Assembly: GCA_963618495.1 (NCBI GenBank)
Contig: CAVESF010000001.1
Location: 1-64,000, forward strand
Origin: Apopatosoma sp963618495
GTDB taxonomy: Bacteria > Bacillota > Clostridia > Oscillospirales > CAG-272
Length of the DNA stretch: 64,000 nucleotides
Direction: 5' to 3'
Notes under the pieces: generated by a model
Told to the model about the DNA's origin: nothing
The model's input: only the letters and a program-made list of their open reading frames with translations
Databases searched by the model: none
Made by a program: the position numbers and the translations under genes
Shown here: positions 43,561-51,601 of the stretch, one piece after another
How positions within the stretch are numbered: position 1 is the stretch's first letter
How the letters are laid out: each line of letters starts with the position of its first letter

Positions 43561-44400
43561 TTAAATAACAGTAAATATATCCTTCGTCACAAAGAGCGAA
43601 GCTATGTATATCAGCGGCGCCACGGCGATTATGGAGTCAAATCTGTCCAGCACGCCGCCGTGCCCAGGGAAGATGAAGCCGAAATCCTTGATTCCCTGCT
43701 CGCGCTTGACAAACGATGCGATAAGGTCGCCGAGCTGAGAAATCACAGCCACGACAAGCGCCAGAAGCACCAGCAGGAGATAATTCACGGAGATTTCCGG
43801 ATGTATCTTCGATATGATGAAGCCGTATATCACGAAGCCGAACACACATCCGAGCACGCCGCCGAAAGCACCCTCGACAGTCTTTTTCGGGCTGACCTCG
43901 GGGATGAGCTTATGCTTGCCGCAAAGCATGCCGACAAAGTAAGCTCCCGTATCCGTTGACCATGCGCCGATGAAAACGAGAAGATAGAGATATTTTCCCA
44001 TATCGGCTTCACGCAGGAGCAGGATTGAGAGAAATCCCGTTATTATATACGCCGTAAACGAAACAAGCTCCGCCGACTGCGAAAAGCGGATATTCCCGCT
44101 CGACAGCATGGATACGACGAAAACTATAAACATGAAAGCGAGTGCAGAAGCACAAACTATCGGCAGGAAAAGCTTCTTGTCGCGGCAGTAAATTATCAGC
44201 AACATGACAGCCGCCGTCACGATATAAGCCGGTATCGAAACGAAGAAAGCCTTTCGCACGCCGATACAGCCGCAAAGCTCATATACCGCAATCAGCGCAA
44301 GCAACGTCATGACCGCGGGAAAAACCCATGTATCGGAAAAAATCAGTGTCGGTACAAATAGTGCGAGACAAACTATCGCCGTGATAATGCGCTTTTTCAT
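43561..44400 (-). CDS. cdsA: Phosphatidate cytidylyltransferase
   Basis: A 279-residue membrane enzyme with about eight helices. The C-terminal family signature is clear: SFVKREQGIKDFGFIFPGHGGVLDRFDS region (key S-x-V-K-R-x-x-x-x-K-D-F-G, P-G-H-G-G-x-L-D-R-x-D). It makes CDP-diacylglycerol for phospholipid synthesis. It follows uppS by one base, and its GGAGGC ribosome-binding site lies inside the end of uppS, so the two are coupled. Confidence 0.96.
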   Translation of the reverse strand: MKKRIITAIVCLALFVPTLIFSDTWVFPAVMTLLALIAVYELCGCIGVRKAFFVSIPAYIVTAAVMLLIIYCRDKKLFLPIVCASALAFMFIVFVVSMLSSGNIRFSQSAELVSFTAYIITGFLSILLLREADMGKYLYLLVFIGAWSTDTGAYFVGMLCGKHKLIPEVSPKKTVEGAFGGVLGCVFGFVIYGFIISKIHPEISVNYLLLVLLALVVAVISQLGDLIASFVKREQGIKDFGFIFPGHGGVLDRFDSIIAVAPLIYIASLFVTKDIFTVI

Positions 44401-44401
44401 A

Positions 44402-45109
44402 TCAAACGCCTCCGAATCTTCTTTTTCTTTTATGAAATTCTTCTATTACGGAATCGATTTCCTCCTCGGTGAAATCGGGCCAGAGCGTAGGTGAAAAGAA
44501 AAGCTCCGCATAGGACGACTGCCAAAGAAGGAAATTCGAGAGTCTGTATTCCCCTCCCGTGCGGATGATGATATCCGGCGGCGGACAAATGCCGGAGTAG
44601 ATATTCTCTGTGATATCCTCTTCCGTTATTTCCGTCTTCCCCTGCGCTGTCAGCTTGTTTACGGCGTCGACTATCTCCGCCCTGCCGCCGTAATTTACGG
44701 CTATGCAGAGCCTGCATTTTCTCTCTGCCGTGACGCGCTCGAGATATTCCATATCGGCTCGAAGTTCCGGCGAAAAAGGCTCTCTGCTCCCGATGAAGTT
44801 CAGCCTGATATTCTCATGCTCGAAATCTTTCTTCATCTGGTCGACATATTCGCGCATGAGGCGCATTATCTCGTCGACTTCCTTTTTCGGGCGCTTCCAG
44901 TTTTCCGTTGAAAAGGCATAAACGGTGATGTTCTCTATGCCTATCTCGCCGCAGTAGCGGACTATCTTTCTGAAGTTTTTCGCCCCGTAGCTATGACCGT
45001 ATTCACGCGGCATCAGGCGCTTTTTCGCCCATCTGCCGTTGCCGTCCATTATTATGGCTATGTGCTTTATGCCGCTGATATCCGGCGCATTTTTAATAGA
45101 ATCGCTCAT
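44402..45109 (-). CDS. uppS: Isoprenyl (undecaprenyl diphosphate) synthase
   Basis: A 235-residue cis-prenyltransferase. The catalytic motif IMDGNGRWAKKR places Asp22. The later FSTENWKRPKKEV and the C-terminal RTGGEYRLSNFLLWQSSYAE with TLWPDF are diagnostic. It makes the C55 lipid carrier used for cell wall and for exopolysaccharide units such as those polymerised by the genes at 4-7.6 kb. AAAGGGACTT precedes the ATG. A strong hairpin lies in the gap between frr and this gene. Confidence 0.97.
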   Translation of the reverse strand: MSDSIKNAPDISGIKHIAIIMDGNGRWAKKRLMPREYGHSYGAKNFRKIVRYCGEIGIENITVYAFSTENWKRPKKEVDEIMRLMREYVDQMKKDFEHENIRLNFIGSREPFSPELRADMEYLERVTAERKCRLCIAVNYGGRAEIVDAVNKLTAQGKTEITEEDITENIYSGICPPPDIIIRTGGEYRLSNFLLWQSSYAELFFSPTLWPDFTEEEIDSVIEEFHKRKRRFGGV

Positions 45110-45127
45110 AAGTCCCTTTTATCGACA

Positions 45128-45171
45128 GGGCTGTCGTCCCTATGACGCATAAGCATCGGGTACGACAGCCC
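45128..45171. promoter_or_regulatory. Hairpin between frr and uppS
   Basis: GGGCTGTCGT (45128-45137) pairs perfectly with ACGACAGCCC (45162-45171): 10 bp with a 24-base loop. No T-tract follows on either strand. It is more likely an mRNA processing or stability element inside the operon than a terminator. Confidence 0.5.
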
Positions 45172-45185
45172 ACTGTGCCGCTTTC

Positions 45186-45740
45186 TCAGATTTCCATAAC
45201 CTCTCGGTCTTTTTTCGCAGTTACATCGTCAACAAGCCTGATATACTTGTCTGTCAGATCCTGCGTATCCTTTTCGGAAGCTTTCTGTTCGTCCTCCGTC
45301 ATTTCGGAATTCTTCTTCATAGCCTTTATCTTGTCGTTTGCCTCTCTGCGCACATTGCGGATAGCAACCTTAGCTTCTTCGCCCATCTTGGCGACCTGCT
45401 TCTTGAGCTCAAGTCGTCTCTCCTCCGTGAGTGCGGGGAAAACGAGACGGATTGTCTTGCCGTCGTTCTGCGGGTTGATGCCGAGGTCACTCTCCTGAAT
45501 GGCGCGCTCGATATTCTTGAGTGAGGAAGCGTCCCAAGGTGTTATCAGAAGCGTTCTTGCGTCCGTGGTCTTGACCTCTGCCATCTGCGCTATGGGTGTG
45601 GGTGTGCCCCAGTAGTCAACGCTTATCTTATTGAGAACCTGTGCGTTTGCTCTTCCCACGCGTATGGAGCTGAGCTCATATTCGTAAGAAGCAATGGATT
45701 TCTGCATTTTTGTTTCAAATTCCTTGACATCGAGTTTCAT
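45186..45740 (-). CDS. frr: Ribosome recycling factor
   Basis: A 184-residue protein with RRF signatures: ELSSIRVGRANAQVLNKISVDYWGTPTP, then LTEERRLELKKQVAKMGEEAKVAIRNVRREAND. It splits post-termination ribosomes with EF-G. The start at 45740 shares a base with the pyrH stop (TAATG), and AGGAGG lies within the last codons of pyrH. A longer upstream in-frame start is rejected because it lies inside pyrH. Confidence 0.98.
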   Translation of the reverse strand: MKLDVKEFETKMQKSIASYEYELSSIRVGRANAQVLNKISVDYWGTPTPIAQMAEVKTTDARTLLITPWDASSLKNIERAIQESDLGINPQNDGKTIRLVFPALTEERRLELKKQVAKMGEEAKVAIRNVRREANDKIKAMKKNSEMTEDEQKASEKDTQDLTDKYIRLVDDVTAKKDREVMEI

Positions 45741-46453
45741 TATTTGTTTCCTCCTACTATTGTTCCTATTTTTTCGCCGCAAACGGCTTTGTAGATGTTT
45801 TCCGGGTCATCGAGACCGAAAAGAAGTATCGGTATATGATTTTCCATACTGAATGATGTTGCCGTGAAGTCGAGAGCCTTGAGTCCCTCTTTGAGAATAT
45901 CGATATAGTCTATATTCGAGAGCTTCTTTGCCGTGGGATCGAGCTTCGGATCCGCCGTGTAAACGCCGTCCACATTCTTTGCGAGCAGAACGATATCGGC
46001 ATTTATTTCAGCCGCGCGGAGCACAGCCGCCGTATCCGTAGAGAAAAACGGACTGCCTATTCCGCAACCGAATATGACTACTCTGCCCTTATTCAGATGG
46101 GAAACAGCCTTGTTTCTGATGTAAGGCTCGGCAAAGCGCTTCATTTCGACAGCCGTCATCACGCGCGTATCGACGCCGAGCTTTTCAAGCGCATCCTGAA
46201 GCGCGAGGCAGTTTATAACGGTGGCAAGCATGCCCATGTGGTCGGCTCTGGTGCGATCCATATTCACGCCCTGTCTGCCTCTCCAGATATTGCCCGCGCC
46301 GACAACGATGCTGACCTGCGTACCCGCATCAACGCACTTTTTTATCACGCGGCAGACCTCGTCTATAAAATCGTAATTGAAGATGCCGTCCGAGCCTGCG
46401 GAAAGAGCCTCTCCCGAAAGCTTGACAAGCACCCTTTTGTAGCATGGTTTCAT
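45740..46453 (-). CDS. pyrH: Uridylate kinase
   Basis: A 237-residue bacterial UMP kinase of the amino acid kinase fold. VLVKLSGEALSAG (phosphate loop), VVGAGNIWRGRQG, RADHMGMLATVINCLALQDALEK and GTGNPFFSTDTAA-like GIGSPFFSTDTAAVLRAAEI are present. It makes UDP from UMP. It leads the operon pyrH-frr-uppS-cdsA-dxr-rseP-ispG-polC, an order well known in Firmicutes. GAAGGAG precedes the ATG, and a promoter lies about 45 bases upstream. Confidence 0.98.
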   Translation of the reverse strand: MKPCYKRVLVKLSGEALSAGSDGIFNYDFIDEVCRVIKKCVDAGTQVSIVVGAGNIWRGRQGVNMDRTRADHMGMLATVINCLALQDALEKLGVDTRVMTAVEMKRFAEPYIRNKAVSHLNKGRVVIFGCGIGSPFFSTDTAAVLRAAEINADIVLLAKNVDGVYTADPKLDPTAKKLSNIDYIDILKEGLKALDFTATSFSMENHIPILLFGLDDPENIYKAVCGEKIGTIVGGNK

Positions 46454-46496
46454 AATGTTTTTCTCCTTCGGATATAGAAATTTACTTTACTGCTTA

Positions 46497-46525
46497 ATTT
46501 TACCCTAAAAATGTGATTTTGTAAA
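46497..46525 (-). promoter_or_regulatory. Promoter of the pyrH-to-polC operon
   Basis: On the minus strand, TTTACA (46520-46525), a 17-base spacer and TAAAAT (46497-46502), about 43 bases upstream of the pyrH ATG. No terminator hairpin is visible between the HAD gene and this promoter. Confidence 0.65.
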
Positions 46526-46543
46526 TAGATATTTTGTAAAAAC

Positions 46544-47218
46544 TCATTCCATTGCCGAAAAAAGTTCGCTCGGTTCGTCTATCATCATGCGTGGGTCGGC
46601 ATGACCGAGCACTTTTTCCCTCTCTGAGATAAGAAACTCACGAGATTTGAACCCCCATGTGCAGCTGACCGAGTCAAGACCCGCATTTTTCGCCGTCACG
46701 ATATCGACATCCGAGTCGCCGACATAGAGCGCCTCATCCGCACCGACGCCGAGAAGTGCGAGTGCCTTTTCCGCCATTTTCGGATCCGGCTTTTTCGGTG
46801 TATCCGCGCTCTCTCCTATGGCGACGGTGATGAGAGAGCCGAAATATTTGTCGCAGAGCTTCTTTACGGCAGCATCGAATTTATTCGATGTCACCGCCGT
46901 CTTTATGCCGCGGCTCCGCAATTCCGCAAGAAGTTCTTCTATGCCGTCATACGGCTTGGTATAAACCTCGCTGTGACTGAGGTAATGTTCGCGAAATTCC
47001 GCGAGCATCGCGCTTCGCTCCGCCGCCGCAGTCCCATCGGGAACGGCAAGCGCCATCAGCCGCGCCACTCCGTTTCCGACCATGCTCTGCACCTCCGGCA
47101 CGCTGTGCACGGGACAGCCGTGCGCCGCAAGCACATGGTTTACTGCCGCCGCAAGGTCATCTACGGTATTGAGCAGCGTGCCGTCAAGGTCAAAAATCAC
47201 CGCTTTGTATTTACTCAT
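46544..47218 (-). CDS. HAD-family phosphatase (phosphoglycolate phosphatase-like)
   Basis: A 224-residue HAD hydrolase. Motif I FDLDGTLLNT has nucleophile Asp10 and Asp12. A four-helix cap follows (about 16-85). Motif II is AVTSNK, motif III includes the Lys of KKPDPKM, and motif IV is YVGDSDVDIVTAKNAG. This is the Gph/PpaX pattern, so the substrate may be phosphoglycolate or pyrophosphate-like. The start at 47218 is set by AGAGGG. It overlaps the end of the serine acetyltransferase gene by 8 bases. Confidence 0.87.
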   Translation of the reverse strand: MSKYKAVIFDLDGTLLNTVDDLAAAVNHVLAAHGCPVHSVPEVQSMVGNGVARLMALAVPDGTAAAERSAMLAEFREHYLSHSEVYTKPYDGIEELLAELRSRGIKTAVTSNKFDAAVKKLCDKYFGSLITVAIGESADTPKKPDPKMAEKALALLGVGADEALYVGDSDVDIVTAKNAGLDSVSCTWGFKSREFLISEREKVLGHADPRMMIDEPSELFSAME

Positions 47219-48113
47219 GCTTTCCCTCTTTATAAACAAGCTCGGGTGCTTTCATCGATACGCGCATGTTTTTCGGCACGGATTCCGTGATGAATACATT
47301 TCCGCCGATGACGCTCCCCTCTCCTATCACGGTATCGCCGCCGAGGATTGTCGCGCCCGAATAGATTGTCACATCGTTTTCTATTGTGGGATGGCGCTTT
47401 TTGCCGCCGAGCTTACGCCCGAGCCTTGTCGAAAGTGCGCCGAGCGTCACGCCCTGATATATCTTTACATTGTCACCGATAACTGTCGTTTCGCCTATTA
47501 CAACGCCTGTGCCGTGATCGATAAAAAAGCTCTTTCCTATCGTAGCGCCCGCGTTTATGTCTATACCCGTGCGGCTGTGCGCATATTCCGTCATTATTCT
47601 CGGGATAAGCGGCACGCCCGCCTCATAGAGTATATGTGCGGCGCGGTATATGAATATCGCAAGAAACCCGGGATAGGAGCATATTATCTCGCTCTTGCTC
47701 TTTGCAGCAGGGTCGCCGACAAACGCCGCTTCGAGGTCAAGTAACATCGCCTCCTCGAGCATCGGTATGCGACAAACGAAATCCTCCGCTATCTCTGCGG
47801 CATATCTGCATCTGCAATCTCTCTGCTCCATGCGGAAGGCAAGGCAGAGCTGGGTTTTCAGCGTCTCGTAAATATGCCGTATCCCCTGCTCCGTCGCTTT
47901 TTCCGCACTTTCGCCCGCGTGCGCCGCTTCGCCGAAATAGCCGGGGAAAAGCAACCTTTTCAGGCTATGTATAAAGTCAACTATCGCATCCCTCTCTGGC
48001 AGTGACGCTTCCGAAAAATCGAAAATGCCACCGTTCTCTTTTCTTATATTTCCAAGCTTCTCCGCCACCTCGCAAAGAAAGCCGGTTTCGTTTTTCTCCA
48101 TAAAATCACGCAT
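47211..48113 (-). CDS. cysE: Serine O-acetyltransferase (CysE-type)
   Basis: A 300-residue protein. A mostly helical N-terminal half (1-190) precedes a left-handed beta-helix of hexapeptide repeats. The helix includes HSRTGIDINAGATIGKSFFIDHGTGVVIGETTVIGDNVKIYQGVTLGA, whose key pieces are G-x-D-I-x-x-x-A, H-G-T-G-x-V-I-G-E-T and Y-Q-G-V-T-L-G. It would acetylate serine to O-acetylserine for cysteine synthesis. It is longer than minimal CysE and closest to the SAT/EpsC type with the long helical domain. The start overlaps the DMT transporter stop by 8 bases with no Shine-Dalgarno, implying translational coupling. An ATG four codons later is also possible. Confidence 0.9.
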   Translation of the reverse strand: MRDFMEKNETGFLCEVAEKLGNIRKENGGIFDFSEASLPERDAIVDFIHSLKRLLFPGYFGEAAHAGESAEKATEQGIRHIYETLKTQLCLAFRMEQRDCRCRYAAEIAEDFVCRIPMLEEAMLLDLEAAFVGDPAAKSKSEIICSYPGFLAIFIYRAAHILYEAGVPLIPRIMTEYAHSRTGIDINAGATIGKSFFIDHGTGVVIGETTVIGDNVKIYQGVTLGALSTRLGRKLGGKKRHPTIENDVTIYSGATILGGDTVIGEGSVIGGNVFITESVPKNMRVSMKAPELVYKEGKHE

Positions 48114-49023
48114 CGAAATAGCCGAGTATCAGTATGCCCGCCACGGCTATGGCAAGCACGAGATACTGCGCCTTTGTCAGCTTCTCCTTCAGTAATATTC
48201 TTGCCCAGATAAGCGAAAATACGCAGTATGTCGATATCATGGGCGCGGCAACAACGGAATTTGCCGCTATAGCATAAGTATATGCAACCTGACCCGCTGT
48301 TTCGCAGATTGCGGCAACTATCTTCGGCTTCTCGCCCGAGAACGAAATCTTCTCGCGGCGGACAGCCACAACATAAATGAAAGCAATCACAGCCATGAGT
48401 AGGAATGTCAGCTCGTATGCGATAAGCCCCGCCGTCTCTTCTATCTTTGCGGGCATGCCGTCGTAATCGCCGAGCAGATATCCGTCCACAAATGTTCCGA
48501 GCGCGTCTATAATGCAATAGAATATCGGAAACATGACGGCGATAAAGCCTTTTGAATACTTCTTTTTCTCCTCTTCGCTGAGTCCCTCGCGAGCCTCCTT
48601 GTCCTTCTTCTGCTCAAGGAAGGCAAGCGCCACAACGCCGACGCAGACAAGCACAAGACCCACATACTGAAGCGGATTCTCGGGAAATTCCTTCAGCACC
48701 ACCATCAGAAGCACGCAGGCAAGAGCACCCGAGGAATTGCATATCGGCGAAGAAACCGAGAGCATAATATATCGAAGCCCGACATAGCCGAGTATCATCG
48801 AAAGAATATAAAGAAATGAAGCGGGCAGATATGTTATGATATCGGCGGGCTTGAATTCCGCACCTGTTATCAGCAGGACAGCGGCATGAATGCCCATTAC
48901 AAGTCCCACAAAAAACACCATTTTCCAATGGCTGAGTTTATCGTTTTCCTTGGAACCCATCTTGGAAAAAACATCCGAGCCGCTCCAGAAAAGTATCGTT
49001 ACAATTGAAAGCCAGAACCACAT
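48106..49023 (-). CDS. DMT/EamA-fold transporter
   Basis: A 305-residue membrane protein with ten predicted helices in two halves, the drug/metabolite transporter layout. The central cytoplasmic loop (about 138-165) is highly charged (EQKKDKEAREGLSEEEKKK). Its overlap with cysE suggests a metabolite link. Some EamA proteins in other bacteria export O-acetylserine or cysteine, so an exporter of a cysteine-pathway metabolite is a reasonable guess, not shown. AAGGAG lies upstream of the ATG. The gene follows a 170-base leader containing a small ORF and hairpins. Confidence 0.8.
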   Translation of the reverse strand: MWFWLSIVTILFWSGSDVFSKMGSKENDKLSHWKMVFFVGLVMGIHAAVLLITGAEFKPADIITYLPASFLYILSMILGYVGLRYIMLSVSSPICNSSGALACVLLMVVLKEFPENPLQYVGLVLVCVGVVALAFLEQKKDKEAREGLSEEEKKKYSKGFIAVMFPIFYCIIDALGTFVDGYLLGDYDGMPAKIEETAGLIAYELTFLLMAVIAFIYVVAVRREKISFSGEKPKIVAAICETAGQVAYTYAIAANSVVAAPMISTYCVFSLIWARILLKEKLTKAQYLVLAIAVAGILILGYFDA

Positions 49024-49036
49024 AATCTATTTAAAT

Positions 49037-49103
49037 CTCCTTGAATTTTGCAATGTTTGCCGTAATATTTGCCGTATTGTCCGAATCATCGCAAAAATTA
49101 CGG
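49037..49103 (-). promoter_or_regulatory. Alternative RNA structures between the leader ORF and the transporter (candidate attenuator)
   Basis: TTTTGCGATG (minus strand of 49087-49096) pairs with CATTGCAAAA (49046-49055) over 10 bp, ending a few bases before the AAGGAG site (49037-49042). Alternatively CCGTAAT at the leader stop (49097-49103) can pair with ATTACGG in either of two tandem TACGGCAAA copies (49056-49078). The two folds exclude each other. Confidence 0.5.
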
Positions 49104-49175
49104 AGCGCCTTCGCATTCGCAGAAAAATTCGGTCACTTCAAAGATAAATCGGATTGATTCAGAAAAAATATCCAT
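49098..49175 (-). CDS. Putative 25-residue leader peptide with a CEC motif
   Basis: An ATG with a strong AAGGAGGGTG site starts about 17 bases after the predicted transcription start. It encodes 25 residues: MDIFSESIRF first, then an aromatic stretch, then EFFCECEGAP before TAA. The two TGC codons are at positions 19 and 21, just before the stop. Such a placement would let a ribosome stalled for charged tRNA-Cys cover the following RNA. The downstream operon carries a transporter and serine acetyltransferase. Phe is also frequent (6 of 25). It is a prediction from position and signals only. Confidence 0.5.
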   Translation of the reverse strand: MDIFSESIRFIFEVTEFFCECEGAP

Positions 49176-49198
49176 TTTCACCCTCCTTCTTTTTATAC

Positions 49199-49227
49199 AG
49201 TATATCGCAAAAGCTCCGTAAAGTCAA
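49199..49227 (-). promoter_or_regulatory. Promoter of the leader-transporter-cysE-HAD operon
   Basis: On the minus strand, TTGACT (49222-49227), a 17-base spacer and TATACT (49199-49204). It leaves a long leader of about 170 bases before the transporter ATG. Confidence 0.78.
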
Positions 49228-49289
49228 TATTTTTTCTCCGGGACACCGCCTCTTTTTCTCTGTTTTTCAAGAAAAGAGTCCTCGCACTA

Positions 49290-49318
49290 TTGACATGGCA
49301 GTATTTGTGTGCTAAAAT
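49290..49318 (+). promoter_or_regulatory. Promoter of the M6-type protease gene
   Basis: TTGACA (49290-49295), a 17-base spacer and TAAAAT (49313-49318), with a leader of about 38 bases. It is divergent from the transporter-operon promoter. Confidence 0.8.
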
Positions 49319-49362
49319 TCAATCTGTAAAAACGGAAATCCCTTTTGGAAAGGACTATTATT

Positions 49363-50799
49363 ATGAAACCTATCATACCCGCACCGCTGCTCATCGTCAT
49401 AGCGAGCTTTGACCCGAGCGGCGAAGGAATAAGCCATTATACACCCGAGCATCCCGAGCTTCTGACAGACAAAACATCGCCCTATTACGGCGAGCAGTGG
49501 GCTATGACAAAGCCTGCCGATTGCTATGACAGATTTTTCGGCGAAAACTGCCACTCCATGATGGACTTTTACAAGGAAATGACACAGGGCAGATTTTGGT
49601 TCTATCCCGTGCATATCGACCATCCGCAGAGTGAGCATGCACCCGAGGGCGTGCTTGCCGTGACGGTAAAGCTGAACCATCCCGCAGCACTGCGCAATCT
49701 GGAGGGATACGACAACGGAAGTGCCGCCGCAAAGGCTATTCACGATATAGTTGCCGCCTGCGATCCCTACATAGATTTTGCCAGATACGATAAAAACGGC
49801 GACGGCACAATCACGCCCGATGAGCTTGCGATAATCATACTCAATGCGGGCTTCGACCATGCCACGACAAAAGCTGACCCCGAATATAAGGCGCCGGACT
49901 ATGAAAATGCACCGCTTCCCACGCATCGCTATATGGTTCACGGAACAAGCCAGCCCACAGAGGTTGAAATGCGCGGCGGCGTCAGGGTTGTCCGCATTTC
50001 GAATGTCGGAGAGCACAGTGGAAAAGGTCCTGTCACCATAGGCACGCCCGCACATGAGCTCGCGCACAATGTAGGAGCGCAGGATATGTACTGCCGCTAT
50101 ACTCCGCCCGCAGATTATGTTTTCGGCTGGCCGCTCCCTCTGAATTTCTCGCTCATGTCCTGCGGAAATCACCTTGCGGGAGGCACGCGCCCCGCTTATA
50201 TCGACCCTTATCAGCGTTATTATCTCGGCTGGGCTGATGAGGTGGAGGCGACAAGCGACGGTGTTTATACGCTCCATTCCACCTGCTCGGGCAAATATCA
50301 GATACTCAAGGTACCCACGCCCGACCCCGATGAATATTTTCTCTGTGAAATACGTCTCAAGGAGGGCTTTGAGGAAGCGCTCACCCCCGGCGATTCAAAG
50401 GGCGGCGTCATCTTCTGGCTCGTTGATGAAAAGGTAAACCGCGAATGGTTTACAAAGGCGCAGTGCGTATCTTCAAACCGTCCGAACGGCATGCCGCGCC
50501 ATGACCTCGGAAATGCCATCCGCATACGCAACGCTTTTGCAAAGATAACTGATGAAAACGGAAATTTTGTGAAATACGGTCCTTGCTACGATGTCAAGGA
50601 TACGCCCTCCGATCCGTTTTTCTATAAATCCGACGACCCTGAAACGGCAATTTTCGATTCTTCGCTCTATTGCGGTGCCGCATCCGGCTCTTATTCGCTC
50701 AATCGCTTCCCCGACGGCGTATCAAAGAACTGGAAATTCACGGCGGAGGTTCTCGATAAACCATGTGCCGAAATGCGCATAAAAATCACCAGAGGATAA
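49363..50799 (+). CDS. M6-like metalloprotease domain protein with an EF-hand-like loop
   Basis: A 478-residue protein. The zinc site is HELAHNVGAQD at 231-241, fitting the H-E-x-x-H-x-x-G-x-x-D pattern of M6 (immune inhibitor A-like) peptidases. A calcium-type loop DKNGDGTITPDE lies at 143-154. A later Met-containing turn (FSLMSCGNH) fits the Met-turn after the zinc helix. No signal peptide or lipobox is visible: the N-terminus reads MKPIIPAPLLIVIASFDPSG, a beta strand rather than an export signal. Most M6 enzymes are secreted, so location is uncertain. The start is chosen from GGAAAGGA; an upstream TTG contains that site. It is monocistronic. Confidence 0.75.
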   Translation: MKPIIPAPLLIVIASFDPSGEGISHYTPEHPELLTDKTSPYYGEQWAMTKPADCYDRFFGENCHSMMDFYKEMTQGRFWFYPVHIDHPQSEHAPEGVLAVTVKLNHPAALRNLEGYDNGSAAAKAIHDIVAACDPYIDFARYDKNGDGTITPDELAIIILNAGFDHATTKADPEYKAPDYENAPLPTHRYMVHGTSQPTEVEMRGGVRVVRISNVGEHSGKGPVTIGTPAHELAHNVGAQDMYCRYTPPADYVFGWPLPLNFSLMSCGNHLAGGTRPAYIDPYQRYYLGWADEVEATSDGVYTLHSTCSGKYQILKVPTPDPDEYFLCEIRLKEGFEEALTPGDSKGGVIFWLVDEKVNREWFTKAQCVSSNRPNGMPRHDLGNAIRIRNAFAKITDENGNFVKYGPCYDVKDTPSDPFFYKSDDPETAIFDSSLYCGAASGSYSLNRFPDGVSKNWKFTAEVLDKPCAEMRIKITRG

Positions 50800-50803
50800 G
50801 ACA

Positions 50804-50838
50804 GCCGCCATCGGCTTTGCCGATGGCGGTCTCCTTTT
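50804..50838 (+). terminator. Terminator of the M6-type protease gene
   Basis: CCGCCATCGGC (50805-50815) pairs perfectly with GCCGATGGCGG (50819-50829) around TTT, followed by TCTCCTTTTG, 5 bases past the stop. Confidence 0.85.
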
Positions 50839-50882
50839 GCATGACAAAAAGCGCGCATTGTTTTTTCTCCCAAAAAAGCAAA

Positions 50883-50914
50883 CTCCCGCGGTCGCGCCTG
50901 TGCGACAGCGGGAG
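50883..50914 (-). terminator. Terminator of the glycosidase operon
   Basis: On the minus strand, CTCCCGC and GCGGGAG close a longer imperfect hairpin with an inner GTCGC/GCGAC pairing, followed by TTTGCTTTTTT. It lies 14 bases past the stop of the QueG-like gene. Confidence 0.8.
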
Positions 50915-50928
50915 CTTTTATTTATCAT

Positions 50929-51600
50929 TTACCTTTTATTATACGGGCAGACGCTCATGCATATCCCGCATACCGCGCCTCTGCCTATATCCTTGTAGGT
51001 TTTCATATGCTCCGAGCATTTCTTCGCGTCAAAAATCGTATCGCGCGATGCGCCTGGGACATAGATAGCTCCCGAAATTGCGCCTGCGGGACAGGCATCG
51101 CGGCATATGGCGCAGTCGCCGCAAAGGCACTTGAGCCTTTCTCTCATGCATTCGAGCGGCATATCGGTGAGTACCGTGGCAAGCCGCACCTTTGAACCAA
51201 ACTGCGGCGTTATCAGCAGTCCGTTCTTCCCGATGAAGCCGAGTCCCGAGAGTACGGCACCCGTCTTATGCGGAAAAATGCCGCGATATTCCTCTTTCTT
51301 ATCGTTGGTGCTCTGCGATGCGGCAATCGGAAGCGCACGATAGCCCTTGCTCTCGATGAAGTCTATCGCATCAAGAGCAAGCAGGTCGAGCTTCGTATTC
51401 GTTATGCGGTAATGCTGAAAATATGACATCGTCGGTCTGCCGTCTATAGTTTCCACCACTGCATCGGCAAGCTTCCGCACTATCGTAACGGCATAGCCGT
51501 ACTGCGGATACATATCGCAAAGGCAATCGCCGAGAGCGGAAAATCCGACGAGACTTGCTCCCTTTTCCGTAAGTAATTTTTCCATTTCGGATTCAAACAT
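50929..51600 (-). CDS. QueG-like double 4Fe-4S cluster protein (short form)
   Basis: A 223-residue protein. The C-terminal part has two ferredoxin-type sets: CLCGDCAICRDACPAGAI and CGICMSVCPYNKR, i.e. C-x2-C-x2-C-x3-C-P plus a second set. Upstream, HKTGAVLSGLGFIGKNGLLITP matches the QueG family (A-x-x-x-G-L-G-x-I-G-K-N). QueG reduces epoxyqueuosine in tRNA but is usually 310-380 residues, so this is a shortened relative whose activity is not certain. It ends the glycosidase operon, 1 base after the GH29 gene, with a poor Shine-Dalgarno. Confidence 0.75.
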   Translation of the reverse strand: MFESEMEKLLTEKGASLVGFSALGDCLCDMYPQYGYAVTIVRKLADAVVETIDGRPTMSYFQHYRITNTKLDLLALDAIDFIESKGYRALPIAASQSTNDKKEEYRGIFPHKTGAVLSGLGFIGKNGLLITPQFGSKVRLATVLTDMPLECMRERLKCLCGDCAICRDACPAGAISGAIYVPGASRDTIFDAKKCSEHMKTYKDIGRGAVCGICMSVCPYNKR

Positions 51601-51601
51601 A

